A stretch of 64,000 bases of DNA from Lacibacter sp. H407 (GCF_037892605.1 NZ_JBBKTU010000001.1:1984001-2048000), one strand, 5' to 3'. Counted from the stretch's first letter, positions 23,959-33,039 are shown. Numbers and translations are program-made. The notes: generated from the sequence alone by a model not told the origin.

Positions 23959-26511
23959 TTGGTATTTCTTTTCTTATTTTTTTCGGGTGATGAAAAGCCT
24001 TCTCAAAAAGCAAGATGGGTAGAAGTATATCAACCCAAGGATCTGTTGCAGGCGTATCTTGAAAAGCTGTATGATCTTACAGATGAACAGCCATTCTATC
24101 TTTCCAACAAAGCAGATTCTCTTGAACAAACCTTGTGGCGCAAACCAAAGTTGAAAGAAGAGCGAATTGCTTATCTCGATTTTGTCTTAAATATCGCTTA
24201 TCATTTACTACAGCAGGGACAAATACAAGCAAGTACACGTTGGTATGAAAAAGGATTGAACTATCAACAAAAACAAAATATTTCCTACGAACAGGAAGAA
24301 TACATTGTTAAGCCGCTTGGCAACAATTATGTTCGGCTGGGTGATTATGATAAAGCAGTGGCATTGCAGCAAACGGCCATACAACAGGCAACTACAGGAA
24401 ATAAATACGAACTGCTTCCATCTTTATATAGCAACCTTGCGATCAGTTATTTCTGGTTAGGAAATTATACAGCTACACAGGAACAGTGCAACAACGGATT
24501 GCAATATGTTTCATTTCAAAAGACCATCACCGGTTTATTGTACAATGTAAAAGCCGATGCATTTTATGCAGCAGGCGATAAAGACAGTTCATCTTACTAC
24601 AATCAAAAAGCAATTTCCTTTTATAAATCAGCTGATGCTGCAGATGCCGATGCTTCCTGGATAGTGAGTGCATTGCAATTATCTGCAAAGCTTCTGGCCG
24701 ATCAAAAGCAATGGAAAGCAGCCGTATTGAAATTGCAGAATGCAGAAAAAATATTAGAACAAACTTATCCCGACAGCAGGCAACGGGATAAAGCTAAATT
24801 GAAAGCGGAAAAAGGAAACTTATTCCTGCAGTTAAACCAAACCGATAGCAGTACACGCAATTTTAAAGAAGGGTTACAATTTTTCTCCATCGACAACAAG
24901 GGCTTCTTTCCTGATCATACGGTCACTGCTTTGTATGAGGGACTTGCCCGTTCGTTCAAACAACTGCAACCCGACAGTAGTTTGTATTATTACCAGGCTG
25001 CAATTGCCAATGATTATTACTGCAACCAATTGATCAGTTCATCAGCAAACAGTTTGCAGAGTAGTATAAACAATGATGCAATGCATGAAAAAGCGATTGC
25101 ATTTTTCCAGGAACGTTATCAGCAAACAAAAAACATTCTCCTGCTTGAACAGCAATTGTGGTTAATGGAGTTATCGAAGGGAAGAAAGTTGCTGAACGAG
25201 CAAAACCGCAGCAGGCAATGGCAACAGGATAGCACGCAAAACAACCGTCAACAACTATTTGCTGAGTTGCGTAACGATTACTTATTATTAGCAGAGGCAA
25301 AAGATGTAACAATCAAATCGCAGATCAGCGAACGGATACGTCAGCAGGAGCTTGAATTGGGGTTGCAGGAAAACAGGTTTGCACAATTACTGGAACTACC
25401 ATCGTTTGAAGTTTTTCAGAAGAAGCTAAGAGAGGTAACATCCACCAGTTCGTTTGTGAGTTATAGTTTATCTGGAGATTTTTTCCATGTGCTGTTTGCA
25501 GCAAATGGAAAAATACAAAGTGCAACAATTTCTGCAGCTTCAATGGTGCAACAGGTGGATTCATTTATGCAGGTCTATTTTTCATACGGTTCATCTGCAT
25601 TTGCCAATAACCCGGCTGCTTATTTTACAACATCAAATCAACTGCTAAAACAGTTGCTGCCTTTTGAAACAGGTAATCAACCGTTGATCGTTTCTGCTGA
25701 CGCAATATTACATCGTTTGCCTTTTGAGGCATTAAGTGTTGATGGAAAACAACAATTTCTTGGTGAAGCAAATGCAGTAAGCTATGTATATTCATTTCTG
25801 CAGTATGTACAAACAACTAAAGACAATAAGCAAAAATCGCCTGTTACAGTTTACACTTTTTCACAGCAACATGCTGGATTTACAGCTTTGCCTAATTCGG
25901 TTTTAGAAGCAAAGCAATTGCAAAAAGAATACAAAGCAACAGTAACTGCTGCAACATCAACAACTGAAGCTGCATTTACGCAATCAATTCAATCATCTTC
26001 TGTTTTGCATATCGCCTCGCATGCGGTGGCAGACAGTGCTCAACAACCATATCTTGTTTTAAAGCAGAAGTTTTACCTGGGACAGTTGCAATATATTGTT
26101 ACAGCTTCACCCTTGGTAGTATTGACTGCCTGCGAAACGGCTGCCGGTTCATTGCAGGATGGGGAAGGCGTTGCAAGTATTGGAAGGACTTTTATCAGCA
26201 AAGGAGTGAAGGCTGTTGTTGCAAGCAGATGGAAAGTGGATGATGCGGTTGCGCCGGTATTTATTCACTCATTTTATTCTTCATTGCAACAACAACATTC
26301 ACCTGTTACAGCTTTGTATGAAGCAAGAAAACAATACCTGCATAACACAACGAATCTTGCGCAGAAAGATCCTTTACTATGGGCCGGCTTCAGTTATATA
26401 GGAGTTGACCAGCAGATCGAATTGCAAACATCTTCTTTCAATTGGTATTGGTTGGTGCTCCTGTTAATATTTCCAATTGGTTTTCATTTGTTCCGAAAGT
26501 TGAAGCAATAG
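23959..26511 (+). CDS. TPR-CHAT caspase-like protease with C-terminal membrane anchor
   Basis: About 850 residues. Several TPRs span about 90-380 (LGNNYVRLGDYDKAVALQQT, LYSNLAISYFWLGNYTATQE), then a charged helical linker (390-470) and a CHAT domain (about 560-810) with the catalytic His in VLHIASHA (His688) and Cys in LTACETAAG (Cys725). A transmembrane helix near 820-842 (WYWLVLLLIFPIGFHLF) precedes a short basic tail. The N-terminus is uncertain: TTG 23959 starts inside a hydrophobic stretch, and codons upstream (from about 23908) encode RKSYRRSINQLLIPCSLVFL, a convincing signal or anchor with no ATG, so ATT 23932 or CTG 23941 could be the start. CHAT proteins are clan CD cysteine peptidases; the substrate is unknown. 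Confidence 0.85.
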   Translation: MVFLFLFFSGDEKPSQKARWVEVYQPKDLLQAYLEKLYDLTDEQPFYLSNKADSLEQTLWRKPKLKEERIAYLDFVLNIAYHLLQQGQIQASTRWYEKGLNYQQKQNISYEQEEYIVKPLGNNYVRLGDYDKAVALQQTAIQQATTGNKYELLPSLYSNLAISYFWLGNYTATQEQCNNGLQYVSFQKTITGLLYNVKADAFYAAGDKDSSSYYNQKAISFYKSADAADADASWIVSALQLSAKLLADQKQWKAAVLKLQNAEKILEQTYPDSRQRDKAKLKAEKGNLFLQLNQTDSSTRNFKEGLQFFSIDNKGFFPDHTVTALYEGLARSFKQLQPDSSLYYYQAAIANDYYCNQLISSSANSLQSSINNDAMHEKAIAFFQERYQQTKNILLLEQQLWLMELSKGRKLLNEQNRSRQWQQDSTQNNRQQLFAELRNDYLLLAEAKDVTIKSQISERIRQQELELGLQENRFAQLLELPSFEVFQKKLREVTSTSSFVSYSLSGDFFHVLFAANGKIQSATISAASMVQQVDSFMQVYFSYGSSAFANNPAAYFTTSNQLLKQLLPFETGNQPLIVSADAILHRLPFEALSVDGKQQFLGEANAVSYVYSFLQYVQTTKDNKQKSPVTVYTFSQQHAGFTALPNSVLEAKQLQKEYKATVTAATSTTEAAFTQSIQSSSVLHIASHAVADSAQQPYLVLKQKFYLGQLQYIVTASPLVVLTACETAAGSLQDGEGVASIGRTFISKGVKAVVASRWKVDDAVAPVFIHSFYSSLQQQHSPVTALYEARKQYLHNTTNLAQKDPLLWAGFSYIGVDQQIELQTSSFNWYWLVLLLIFPIGFHLFRKLKQ

Positions 26512-26516
26512 TTTTT

Positions 26517-26594
26517 GTAGCACAACGAACACAGAGGGTTTCACAAAAAGTACAAAGCTTTGTGTACTCCGTGCTTCCTTTGTGCACTTAGTGA
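26517..26594. repeat. CAAAGGC/GCCTTTG-type palindromic repeat, copy 2
   Basis: Left arm GTAGCACAACGAACACAGAG, centre GTACAAAGCTTTGTGTAC, right arm CTTCCTTTGTGCACTTAGTG. Related to 18774-18847. Confidence 0.65.
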
Positions 26595-26628
26595 TACCTG
26601 TTTTTGAATGATACATGGAAGATCAGGT

Positions 26629-26653
26629 GTACAAGTGAGCGACGCAACAACAG
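26629..26653 (+). repeat. GTACAAG-GCGACGCAACAACAG dispersed repeat
   Basis: GTACAAGTGAGCGACGCAAC followed by AACAG; differs from the commoner form at three central bases. Confidence 0.75.
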
Positions 26654-26822
26654 CTCCATAGAAATCCGACAGCCTGTTACCCAAAAATATTCCTCCTCCA
26701 ATCTTCTTGAAATCAGCGAGTTAGAAAAAAATTGAAAATTTATTTCCCAAACTGGGTAACAATCTTTCACTGCTGCGGATATACCTGCAAACAACAAACA
26801 AAAACAATTAAAACTTCTTATT

Positions 26823-27890
26823 ATGAAACAGTCAATCTTCTCAACTATCGCCATTGCAGCAGCTATCAGTTTTACTGCTTGTAAAAAAGAAAATAAAACA
26901 ATGGTACTGCCACACGTATTCGAACAAAAAGTAAAAACCTTCTTCGATGCCAACGCACCAAAGTATGAAGCGTTTACGATCGATGCATCAACAGGTGGCA
27001 TGTTATTAACCAGCAAAGGCACAAAGATCAACTTCCCCGCAAATGCATTTAAAAAATCAAACGGACAAATTGTGACCGGAAGTGTAACTGTACAGGTAAA
27101 AGATATTCACCAGGCAAGCGATATGCTGTTAGGTAACAGACCAACAGAAGCAGGTGGACAAATGCTGGTCTCTTATGGTGAGATGACAGTAAAAGCAAAT
27201 CAAGGTGCTGATGAATTACAATTGAATGCACCTGCGCAGGTAGTAGTGCCTGCTGCACCAAAAGCTGGGGCTAACGGACAGTTCTTACGTGAAGTTCCTA
27301 TGTGGAGTGGCGATAGTGCTGTTACTTATTCGATCAATGGTAACGATCATGAAAATCTTCCCGTAACACTTTCACAAACCGGTTATGTGCCACGTGGCAT
27401 CAACTGGGTACAGAATGGAAGCTTTGCGGTGAATAATAACAATGGTACATCTACTTTCAACCTTGATAGTCTTGGTGTATGGCGCAACTGTGATGCGTTG
27501 ATGGGTGACCCACGTCCGAAAACAACAGTGCTTGGTTATTTCAGCAACCAGTGGAACTCTGCAACAAGTACAAGCTATATGGGTGGTGAACCAAGCATGC
27601 TCTTCTTTAAAGTGAAACAACAAAACACACTGGTGAAATTGTATAACAAGATCGTGAATGCACCAGCAGGTAAAGAAGGATTGTTAAGTTACCAGAACAG
27701 TTTCCCGATCGGTATTGAAGGTACATTCCTTGCCATCACTTTTAAAGACAATAAAATTTATGCTGAGATGCAGGATGTAACAGTAGGTGCGCCTGCAAGT
27801 GGTAAAACATATTATGGTGTAACATTTAACCTCACCGAAGTAACCGAAGCCCAGTTGCTTTCTCTGATACAACAATTGAATACTAAGTAA
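26823..27890 (+). CDS. Secreted lipoprotein, hypothetical
   Basis: 355 residues. Lipobox in AISFTAC with Cys20, followed by KKENK. A conserved Bacteroidota pattern follows: GGMLLTSKGTKINFPANAF, then GSVTVQVKDIHQASDMLLGN and a run of beta strands ending with PAQVVVPAA; this looks like a ZU5/immunoglobulin-like surface domain. Function unknown. It is the only gene of its unit and ends at the terminator at 27933. Confidence 0.75.
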   Translation: MKQSIFSTIAIAAAISFTACKKENKTMVLPHVFEQKVKTFFDANAPKYEAFTIDASTGGMLLTSKGTKINFPANAFKKSNGQIVTGSVTVQVKDIHQASDMLLGNRPTEAGGQMLVSYGEMTVKANQGADELQLNAPAQVVVPAAPKAGANGQFLREVPMWSGDSAVTYSINGNDHENLPVTLSQTGYVPRGINWVQNGSFAVNNNNGTSTFNLDSLGVWRNCDALMGDPRPKTTVLGYFSNQWNSATSTSYMGGEPSMLFFKVKQQNTLVKLYNKIVNAPAGKEGLLSYQNSFPIGIEGTFLAITFKDNKIYAEMQDVTVGAPASGKTYYGVTFNLTEVTEAQLLSLIQQLNTK

Positions 27891-27932
27891 GGTCCGTTGT
27901 TCATCCGTCGAAAACATCTGTACTATGAAACA

Positions 27933-27956
27933 AAGTCCCTCAGCAATGGGGGACTT
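27933..27956. terminator. Terminator between convergent genes
   Basis: AAGTCCC (27933-27939) pairs with GGGACTT (27950-27956), loop of 10, followed by CTTTATTT; it ends three bases before the stop codon of the convergent gene at 27959. Confidence 0.7.
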
Positions 27957-27958
27957 CT

Positions 27959-28435
27959 TTATTTAAAATCACTTCTGATAAAGTCAACCAACAATTTCAT
28001 TCTGAAATAGAGATTACTGATCATCAACGGTACATTGTTTTTCAGTTGGGCAACAGAACCGTTATTCATTTTTTTTAGCAACTTCAGCTCCACGATCTTT
28101 TCATCAATTTTATCGATCAATCGCTCTGCCGTCCAGCCAATATATTTTTTATTTCGGTCGTCGTAAACATGGTAGGGCTCAATACCACCTGCCTTCAGTT
28201 TCTTGAAAGCGAAATTATCTTTTACTGCTTCCTGAATGGCATCATTGCTCAGCAGATCAATGATGGTATCGGGCGATACTTCATTGAGAAACGCATTTTT
28301 AAAAATGTTGAGATTGTTGCGCAGTTCCATCAACACCTGCTTCTTCAGCACATCATTTGTTTTTGATTGCTTGTGCAGAAAGGAGATGAGGTTATCTAAA
28401 GGTGCAATGCCGCTTTTCAGCCAATCGAGGTTCAT
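27959..28435 (-). CDS. Hypothetical cytoplasmic helical protein
   Basis: 158 residues without signal peptide or membrane helix, mostly helical and charged: MNLDWLKSGIAPLDNLISFL, an internal WTAERLIDKIDEKIVELKLL and a C-terminal NLYFRMKLLVDFIRSDF. The arrangement suggests a helical bundle; no family recognised. It is monocistronic between a convergent lipoprotein gene and an upstream minus-strand lipoprotein gene that has its own weak terminator. Confidence 0.65.
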   Translation of the reverse strand: MNLDWLKSGIAPLDNLISFLHKQSKTNDVLKKQVLMELRNNLNIFKNAFLNEVSPDTIIDLLSNDAIQEAVKDNFAFKKLKAGGIEPYHVYDDRNKKYIGWTAERLIDKIDEKIVELKLLKKMNNGSVAQLKNNVPLMISNLYFRMKLLVDFIRSDFK

Positions 28436-28500
28436 GAACTAAAATTATGGGTTCATTTCTGAATTGCAAACCCTCTGTTTAAAACAGGCAAAAAAGAAAA

Positions 28501-28520
28501 GACCACTCTTTAAAGTGGCC
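28501..28520 (-). terminator. Weak terminator of the lipocalin-like gene
   Basis: CCACT/AGTGG core with one mismatch beyond, followed on the minus strand by CTTTTCTTTTTT. Confidence 0.5.
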
Positions 28521-28546
28521 TTTGATCATCGAATCAGGAAAATGAT

Positions 28547-29176
28547 TTATTGTTTTTGAAGTACAATAGTGGCACTGGCATTTAGTTTTCGAATGATGGA
28601 TACTCCGTTTTCAACAATCGTTTCATTCTGTGTCTGCTTCATCGTCAGCGTAAGCTTGTTGCCTTCAAGTTTGTATTTCAGACCACCCGGAACAACTGCA
28701 TTAGTAGGGCTACCCTGCACACTAATAACACCTCCGCTTGTAAAATAAAGTGAATCGGATCCTTGTTTTGTATAAGGGGCACTTGAATTTGTAATCGGTA
28801 CTACAGCAGTAGTGATTGTATCAATATGATTCAGCAACTGCCCATCCAGATAAACATCCATTACGAGTTTGCCATCTACACTATACGTTATGTTTTTACC
28901 AATAAATTCAGTTGCAGTAATTGTATATGTTCCCGATGCAGTTTTTGATGTATAGCTGTAAAGGCTTATGCCAACATATTTCATTCCTCCTAAATCAAAA
29001 CTGTCTTTTACATTCGAAGAGCCGGCAATCGAAATAAGCCGCCAATCTCCACGTATATCAGCGCCGGTGCCGGAAGTTGGCGTAGTGCCATTCGTATCAA
29101 TTGATTTTTCTTTTGTACACGAACTGATTAGAGTGATGAGTAAAAGAAATAAGGGTGTGATTTTCAACAATTTCAT
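28547..29176 (-). CDS. Lipocalin-like lipoprotein, hypothetical
   Basis: 209 residues with lipobox LISSC (Cys20) and a threonine/serine/glycine-rich linker. The mature part begins GADIRGDWRLISIAG, the typical opening of lipocalin-like Bacteroidota lipoproteins, and alternates beta strands to the end (KYKLEGNKLTLTMKQTQNET, ASATIVLQKQ). Probably a small outer-membrane-attached barrel; ligand unknown. It is divergent from the DNA polymerase IV gene across 45 bp. Confidence 0.7.
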   Translation of the reverse strand: MKLLKITPLFLLLITLISSCTKEKSIDTNGTTPTSGTGADIRGDWRLISIAGSSNVKDSFDLGGMKYVGISLYSYTSKTASGTYTITATEFIGKNITYSVDGKLVMDVYLDGQLLNHIDTITTAVVPITNSSAPYTKQGSDSLYFTSGGVISVQGSPTNAVVPGGLKYKLEGNKLTLTMKQTQNETIVENGVSIIRKLNASATIVLQKQ

Positions 29177-29221
29177 GAGATACTATTTGTTGCAAAATAA
29201 CCTTTTTTTCAATGTCGTATC

Positions 29222-30430
29222 TTGCTGTTTCATAACCGTGTAGAATTGGCACATAAACGTATCATAGCACATTTCGATCTTGATACATTCTTTGTATCAG
29301 TTGAGCGATTGAACGATCCTTCACTCATCGGCAAACCTGTGATCGTTGGCGGTACAAAGGAAAGAGGCGTAGTGAGTACTTGCAGTTATGAAACACGTGC
29401 ATTTGGTGTGCACAGCGGTATGCCGATGGCGCAGGCGATGAAACTTTGTCCGCATGCAATTGTTACGCAGGGTACACGTGGCGATTACAGTCGCTATTCA
29501 CGTTGGGTTACCGATATTATTGCAGCAAAAGCACCACTGTTTCAAAAAGCATCGATCGATGAGTTTTATATTGATCTTACAGGTATGGATCGGTTCTTTG
29601 ATCCGGTGAAATGGACAGTTGATCTTCGACAGGAAATCATTGATACCACACAATTGCCCATCTCGTTTGCGATGGCGTCCAATAAACTCGTTGCAAAAAT
29701 TGGAACCGATCTGGCAAAGCCCAACAATTATATTGTTGTTGAATATGGAAAGGAAAAAGAATTTTTAGCGCCGCTTCGTGTGAATAAAATTCCGGGAATA
29801 GGAGAGAAGGCCTATCACACATTACTGGATCTGGGTATTGAAACAATTGGCGATCTGCAAAATGTAAATCCGGTGATGCTGGAACAACAGTTGGGCAAGC
29901 ATGGGCGGGATCTGTGGCTGCGTTCGCAGGGCATCAGCAGTAGTGAAGTAAATGCGTATCATGAATCAAAATCGATTTCCAGCGAAAATACGTTTCATGA
30001 AAACAGAAACGATCTGCCGTTTCTTGAAGCTGAGATCGTTCGCTTAACAGAAAAAATTGCACATGAACTGCGGCAGGAAAATAAAATGGCGGGTTGTGTA
30101 TCCGTAAAGATCCGTTACCCCAATTTTGAAACACAACAACGCCAGGCCTCTATTCCGTATACGTTTTATGATGATGAACTGATCTACAATGCAAAGCAGT
30201 TATTTCATCAACTCTATAAAAAAGGACAACCGGTACGTTTGCTAGGGGTTAAGTTAAGTGAGTTAACCGACGAAGCTTCGCAAACAAATCTATTCCAGGA
30301 TGTGCAGAAAAAAAATGAACTATACAAAGCCATTGATCAGGTAAAAGAACGTTTCGGGAAAGCGTTACTAACAAAAGGTCGCAATGCCAAACGCAAAGCA
30401 GAAGACAATGAATTGCCCGGTGTTTCCTAA
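29222..30430 (+). CDS. dinB: DNA polymerase IV (Y-family, DinB)
   Basis: 402 residues. Catalytic motifs DLDTFFVSVE (first Asp pair) and SIDEFYIDLTG (Asp-Glu) are intact, VVSTCSYETRAFGVHSGMPM is the conserved palm/fingers segment, and KIPGIGEKAYHTLLDLGIET is the thumb helix-hairpin-helix. It performs error-prone translesion synthesis. No ATG precedes the conserved start; TTG 29222 or TTG 29246 are the options, the second giving a family-like N-terminus. The C-terminus lacks an obvious beta-clamp motif, though QTNLFQDV near residue 358 is a plausible one (QxxLF). Confidence 0.93.
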   Translation: MLFHNRVELAHKRIIAHFDLDTFFVSVERLNDPSLIGKPVIVGGTKERGVVSTCSYETRAFGVHSGMPMAQAMKLCPHAIVTQGTRGDYSRYSRWVTDIIAAKAPLFQKASIDEFYIDLTGMDRFFDPVKWTVDLRQEIIDTTQLPISFAMASNKLVAKIGTDLAKPNNYIVVEYGKEKEFLAPLRVNKIPGIGEKAYHTLLDLGIETIGDLQNVNPVMLEQQLGKHGRDLWLRSQGISSSEVNAYHESKSISSENTFHENRNDLPFLEAEIVRLTEKIAHELRQENKMAGCVSVKIRYPNFETQQRQASIPYTFYDDELIYNAKQLFHQLYKKGQPVRLLGVKLSELTDEASQTNLFQDVQKKNELYKAIDQVKERFGKALLTKGRNAKRKAEDNELPGVS

Positions 30431-30489
30431 CTGATGTTCGTGGGGTAAAATTTTTGCCTATTAAGTCTATCTGATAAGTAGGGAAATGT

Positions 30490-30497
30490 TATATTTG
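30490..30497 (+). promoter_or_regulatory. Candidate -7 box of the peroxiredoxin gene
   Basis: TATATTTG fits TANNTTTG; leader about 35 bases to ATG 30537. Confidence 0.5.
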
Positions 30498-30536
30498 TCA
30501 CTCAAATTTTATTGTTCACTTTTTTAATTCTGTTTT

Positions 30537-31172
30537 ATGAGTTTACGTTTAGGTGATGTAGCGCCGAATTTTCAGGCAAAAACAAGCATTGGTGATATAG
30601 ATCTGTATGACTACTTAGGTGATGGCTGGGGTGTTTTGTTTTCGCATCCTGCAGATTATACACCTGTATGTACAACCGAGCTGGGAAAAACAGCTTTGCT
30701 GAAAAGTGAGTTTGAAAAACGTAATGTAAAAGTATTGGCGTTAAGTGTAGATGGACTGGATCGTCACAAAGGCTGGATCAGCGATATCAATGAAACACAA
30801 AACACAAGTGTTGAATTCCCGATCATTGCTGATGAAGACAGGAAGGTGGCGAATTTGTATGATATGATTCATCCCAATGCATCGGAAACATTTACCGTTC
30901 GTTCATTGTTCATCATTGGTCCCGATAAAAAAGTAAAACTGTTTATTACATACCCTGCTTCAACAGGCCGTAATTTTTATGAAGTGTTGCGTGTAATTGA
31001 TTCATTGCAGTTAACAGCAAATTACAGTGTAGCAACACCAGCCGATTGGAAAGAAGGAGAAGATGTAATTGTCGTACCTGCAGTAAGCACAGAAGCAGCG
31101 ATCGAAAAATTCCCCAAGGGCGTAAAAGTGATCAAACCTTATTTACGTTATACTCCGCAACCCAATAAGTAA
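30537..31172 (+). CDS. Peroxiredoxin, 1-Cys (Prx6) type
   Basis: 211 residues. The peroxidatic site is DYTPVCTTELG with Cys45, in the SHPADYTPVCTTE context specific to the Prx6/AhpC-type group, followed by the long C-terminal dimerisation arm of Prx6 proteins (VIVVPAVSTEAAIEKFPKGV). No second cysteine is found, so it is of the 1-Cys kind and needs an external thiol. It reduces hydrogen peroxide and organic peroxides in the cytoplasm. It is monocistronic, with its own box at 30490 and a terminator at 31215. Confidence 0.92.
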   Translation: MSLRLGDVAPNFQAKTSIGDIDLYDYLGDGWGVLFSHPADYTPVCTTELGKTALLKSEFEKRNVKVLALSVDGLDRHKGWISDINETQNTSVEFPIIADEDRKVANLYDMIHPNASETFTVRSLFIIGPDKKVKLFITYPASTGRNFYEVLRVIDSLQLTANYSVATPADWKEGEDVIVVPAVSTEAAIEKFPKGVKVIKPYLRYTPQPNK

Positions 31173-31214
31173 GTTTAAGAATTGGTTAATCGAATCTGAT
31201 TTTTGCAATAGAAA

Positions 31215-31234
31215 GCCCCTGATTTATCAGGGGC
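31215..31234. terminator. Bidirectional terminator
   Basis: GCCCCTGA (31215-31222) pairs with TCAGGGGC (31227-31234), loop TTTA, flanked by AAA and TTTTCTT; between the peroxiredoxin gene and the convergent pseudouridine synthase gene. Confidence 0.9.
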
Positions 31235-31290
31235 TTTTCTTATTGATTTCTTCGTGCGTAGTATTTGTTTGCAGCGAGTAGCTTACAGCT

Positions 31291-32028
31291 TTATTTGATC
31301 CATTTCTCAAATTGTTGCAACAAGGCTTTCAGATCTTTTGATACCGGCGCTTCTAATTCAACCCTTGTGCCATTGGTATCTCCAAACGAAAGCTTCCACG
31401 CATGTAAAGCAAGGCGGTTGAGCAACGGTCGCTCTTCATCTTCTGCTTTTGCTAATTTGAATTTTTTCCGTTTGATGGAAGAAAGTAAAATGGGTGCAAT
31501 ACTTCCATATACATCATCGCACACAATTGGATGACCGATATGTTTCATGTGTACACGTATCTGGTGCGTACGCCCGGTATGAATTTGAAACTGCAGCCAG
31601 GAGTATTGTCCATGTTCTTCCAATACTTTGTAATCGGTAAGCGAAGCTTTGCCTTTTGTATTGATAACGTAGGTGCCTTTTTTTACAGAGTGTTCCATAA
31701 TAGGCGCATCCACACTTCCTTCCTTATTCATTAAAATGCCATTCACCAATCCCAGATAAAATTTTTCAACCGTACGGTCTTCAAATTGCTTCGAGAGAAG
31801 TTTATGCGTTTCTTCATCTTTTGCAAATACGATCAAACCGCTTGTGAATTTATCTAACCGGTGAACGATCCATACTTTCCCGTATTTTTCATTCAACCAA
31901 TCTTTCAACGATGGTTCGCTTTGCATACGATCAGGTATCGACAATAAACCCGATGGTTTGTTCAGTGCGATCCAATGATCCGTTTCGGCAATGATCTCCA
32001 CTTTATTCTTCATCTCTGTTCTTGCCAT
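31291..32028 (-). CDS. RluA-family pseudouridine synthase
   Basis: 245 residues. Catalytic motif HRLDKFTSGLIVFAKDEE with the essential Asp, DHWIALNKPSGLLSIP and the C-terminal HTGRTHQIRVHMKHIGHPIV are diagnostic of RluA-type synthases; no S4 domain. It isomerises uridines in rRNA or tRNA; the exact target is not readable. ATG 32028 overlaps the upstream gene by 26 bases; ATG 32013 (MKNKVEII) is a good alternative with 11 bases of overlap. Confidence 0.9.
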   Translation of the reverse strand: MARTEMKNKVEIIAETDHWIALNKPSGLLSIPDRMQSEPSLKDWLNEKYGKVWIVHRLDKFTSGLIVFAKDEETHKLLSKQFEDRTVEKFYLGLVNGILMNKEGSVDAPIMEHSVKKGTYVINTKGKASLTDYKVLEEHGQYSWLQFQIHTGRTHQIRVHMKHIGHPIVCDDVYGSIAPILLSSIKRKKFKLAKAEDEERPLLNRLALHAWKLSFGDTNGTRVELEAPVSKDLKALLQQFEKWIK

Positions 32029-33010
32029 TTTTTTCTTCTTTCTTTTTTACAAACGACTTATTGAGGAACTTCAGCAAACGCACTTCTTTTTCGTTGAGGT
32101 AGCGCCATTTGCCACGGTCCACATTTTTCTTTGTAAGATTGCCGAACAGAACACGATCCAGTCCCTTCACATCATAACCAAGCGATTCAAACATACGGCG
32201 TACGATGCGGTTACGTCCACTATGAATTTCAATACCAATTATTTTTTTATTTTTTGGATCAGCATAGCCTAGAGCATCCGGCGCAATAAATCCATCTTCC
32301 AGTGTAACACCACTTAATAATTTTTCAAAATCACGTTTCTCCAGATTTTTGTCCAATGTTACCTCGTACACTTTCTTTACCTGGTAGCTTGGGTGCGATA
32401 GTTTTTGGGTGAGTTCGCCATCATTGGTCAATAAAATTACACCAGTTGTATTTCTGTCTAAACGGCCAACCGGATAGATGCGTTGTGTAGACACTCCTCT
32501 CATCAGATCCATAATGGTTCTTCTTCCCTGCGGATCTTCTGATGTAGTAATATAATCTTTCGGTTTATTGAGCAGAATATAGATCAGCTCTTTTTGAATA
32601 GTGATCTTTTTGCCGTTTACTTTCACCTCATCTTTATCAGTTACTTTATGACCGGGTTCGGTGATCACCGTTCCGTTTACTACAACCGTTCCTTTCTTGA
32701 TCACTTCGGCAGCTTCTCTACGGCTGCATACATCGCAATGTGCGAGGTATTTATTCAATGGCATTTCGCCAGTTGTATTTTCACGTTTGAATGTAACCGG
32801 TTGTGCGGGAGTTTGTGCTTTGGCAGCAGCAGGTGCATCTTTTTTCTTTATGCGTGTGTCCTGTGCCCGATAGCTGTTTTCTTCTGCTTTCTTTTTGGCA
32901 AAATATTCGTTCTTTTCGGTTCTTGCCTTTTTCTTTTCCTGACGGAACTCTTCTTTCTTTTGTGCGTTGGTTTTCTGACTTTGAAAATTGCCGAAGCTGC
33001 TTTTTGCCAT
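32003..33010 (-). CDS. rluB: RsuA/RluB-family pseudouridine synthase with lysine-rich N-terminal extension
   Basis: 335 residues. Residues 1-80 are a lysine/glutamate/alanine-rich, probably disordered extension; then an S4 RNA-binding domain (MPLNKYLAHCDVCSRREAAE, KGTVVVNG) and the catalytic domain with GRLDRNTTG (catalytic Asp) and SGRNRIVRRMFE. This fits RluB/RsuA synthases that modify 23S or 16S rRNA. The minus-strand box TACCTTTG about 35 bases before the ATG is a good promoter. It overlaps the RluA-family gene downstream, an operon of two modification enzymes. Confidence 0.9.
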   Translation of the reverse strand: MAKSSFGNFQSQKTNAQKKEEFRQEKKKARTEKNEYFAKKKAEENSYRAQDTRIKKKDAPAAAKAQTPAQPVTFKRENTTGEMPLNKYLAHCDVCSRREAAEVIKKGTVVVNGTVITEPGHKVTDKDEVKVNGKKITIQKELIYILLNKPKDYITTSEDPQGRRTIMDLMRGVSTQRIYPVGRLDRNTTGVILLTNDGELTQKLSHPSYQVKKVYEVTLDKNLEKRDFEKLLSGVTLEDGFIAPDALGYADPKNKKIIGIEIHSGRNRIVRRMFESLGYDVKGLDRVLFGNLTKKNVDRGKWRYLNEKEVRLLKFLNKSFVKKKEEKNGKNRDEE

Positions 33011-33039
33011 GTTTGTTGAATTTGCTGTTTTGCAACAGG

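Larger units (their letters stand above)
26512..26822. other. 311-bp intergenic region rich in repeats
   Basis: No gene is seen. It carries a CTTTGTG-type palindromic repeat (26517-26594), a GTACAAG-type repeat (26629-26653) and an 8-bp inverted pair TGTTACCC (26675-26682) / GGGTAACA (26754-26761). Confidence 0.7.

Noticed and set aside
20606-26511. A type III-E CRISPR locus
   Set aside because: No gRAMP/Cas7-11-like gene, no other cas gene and no repeat-spacer array exist in the window; only the protease and sigma parts resemble it.
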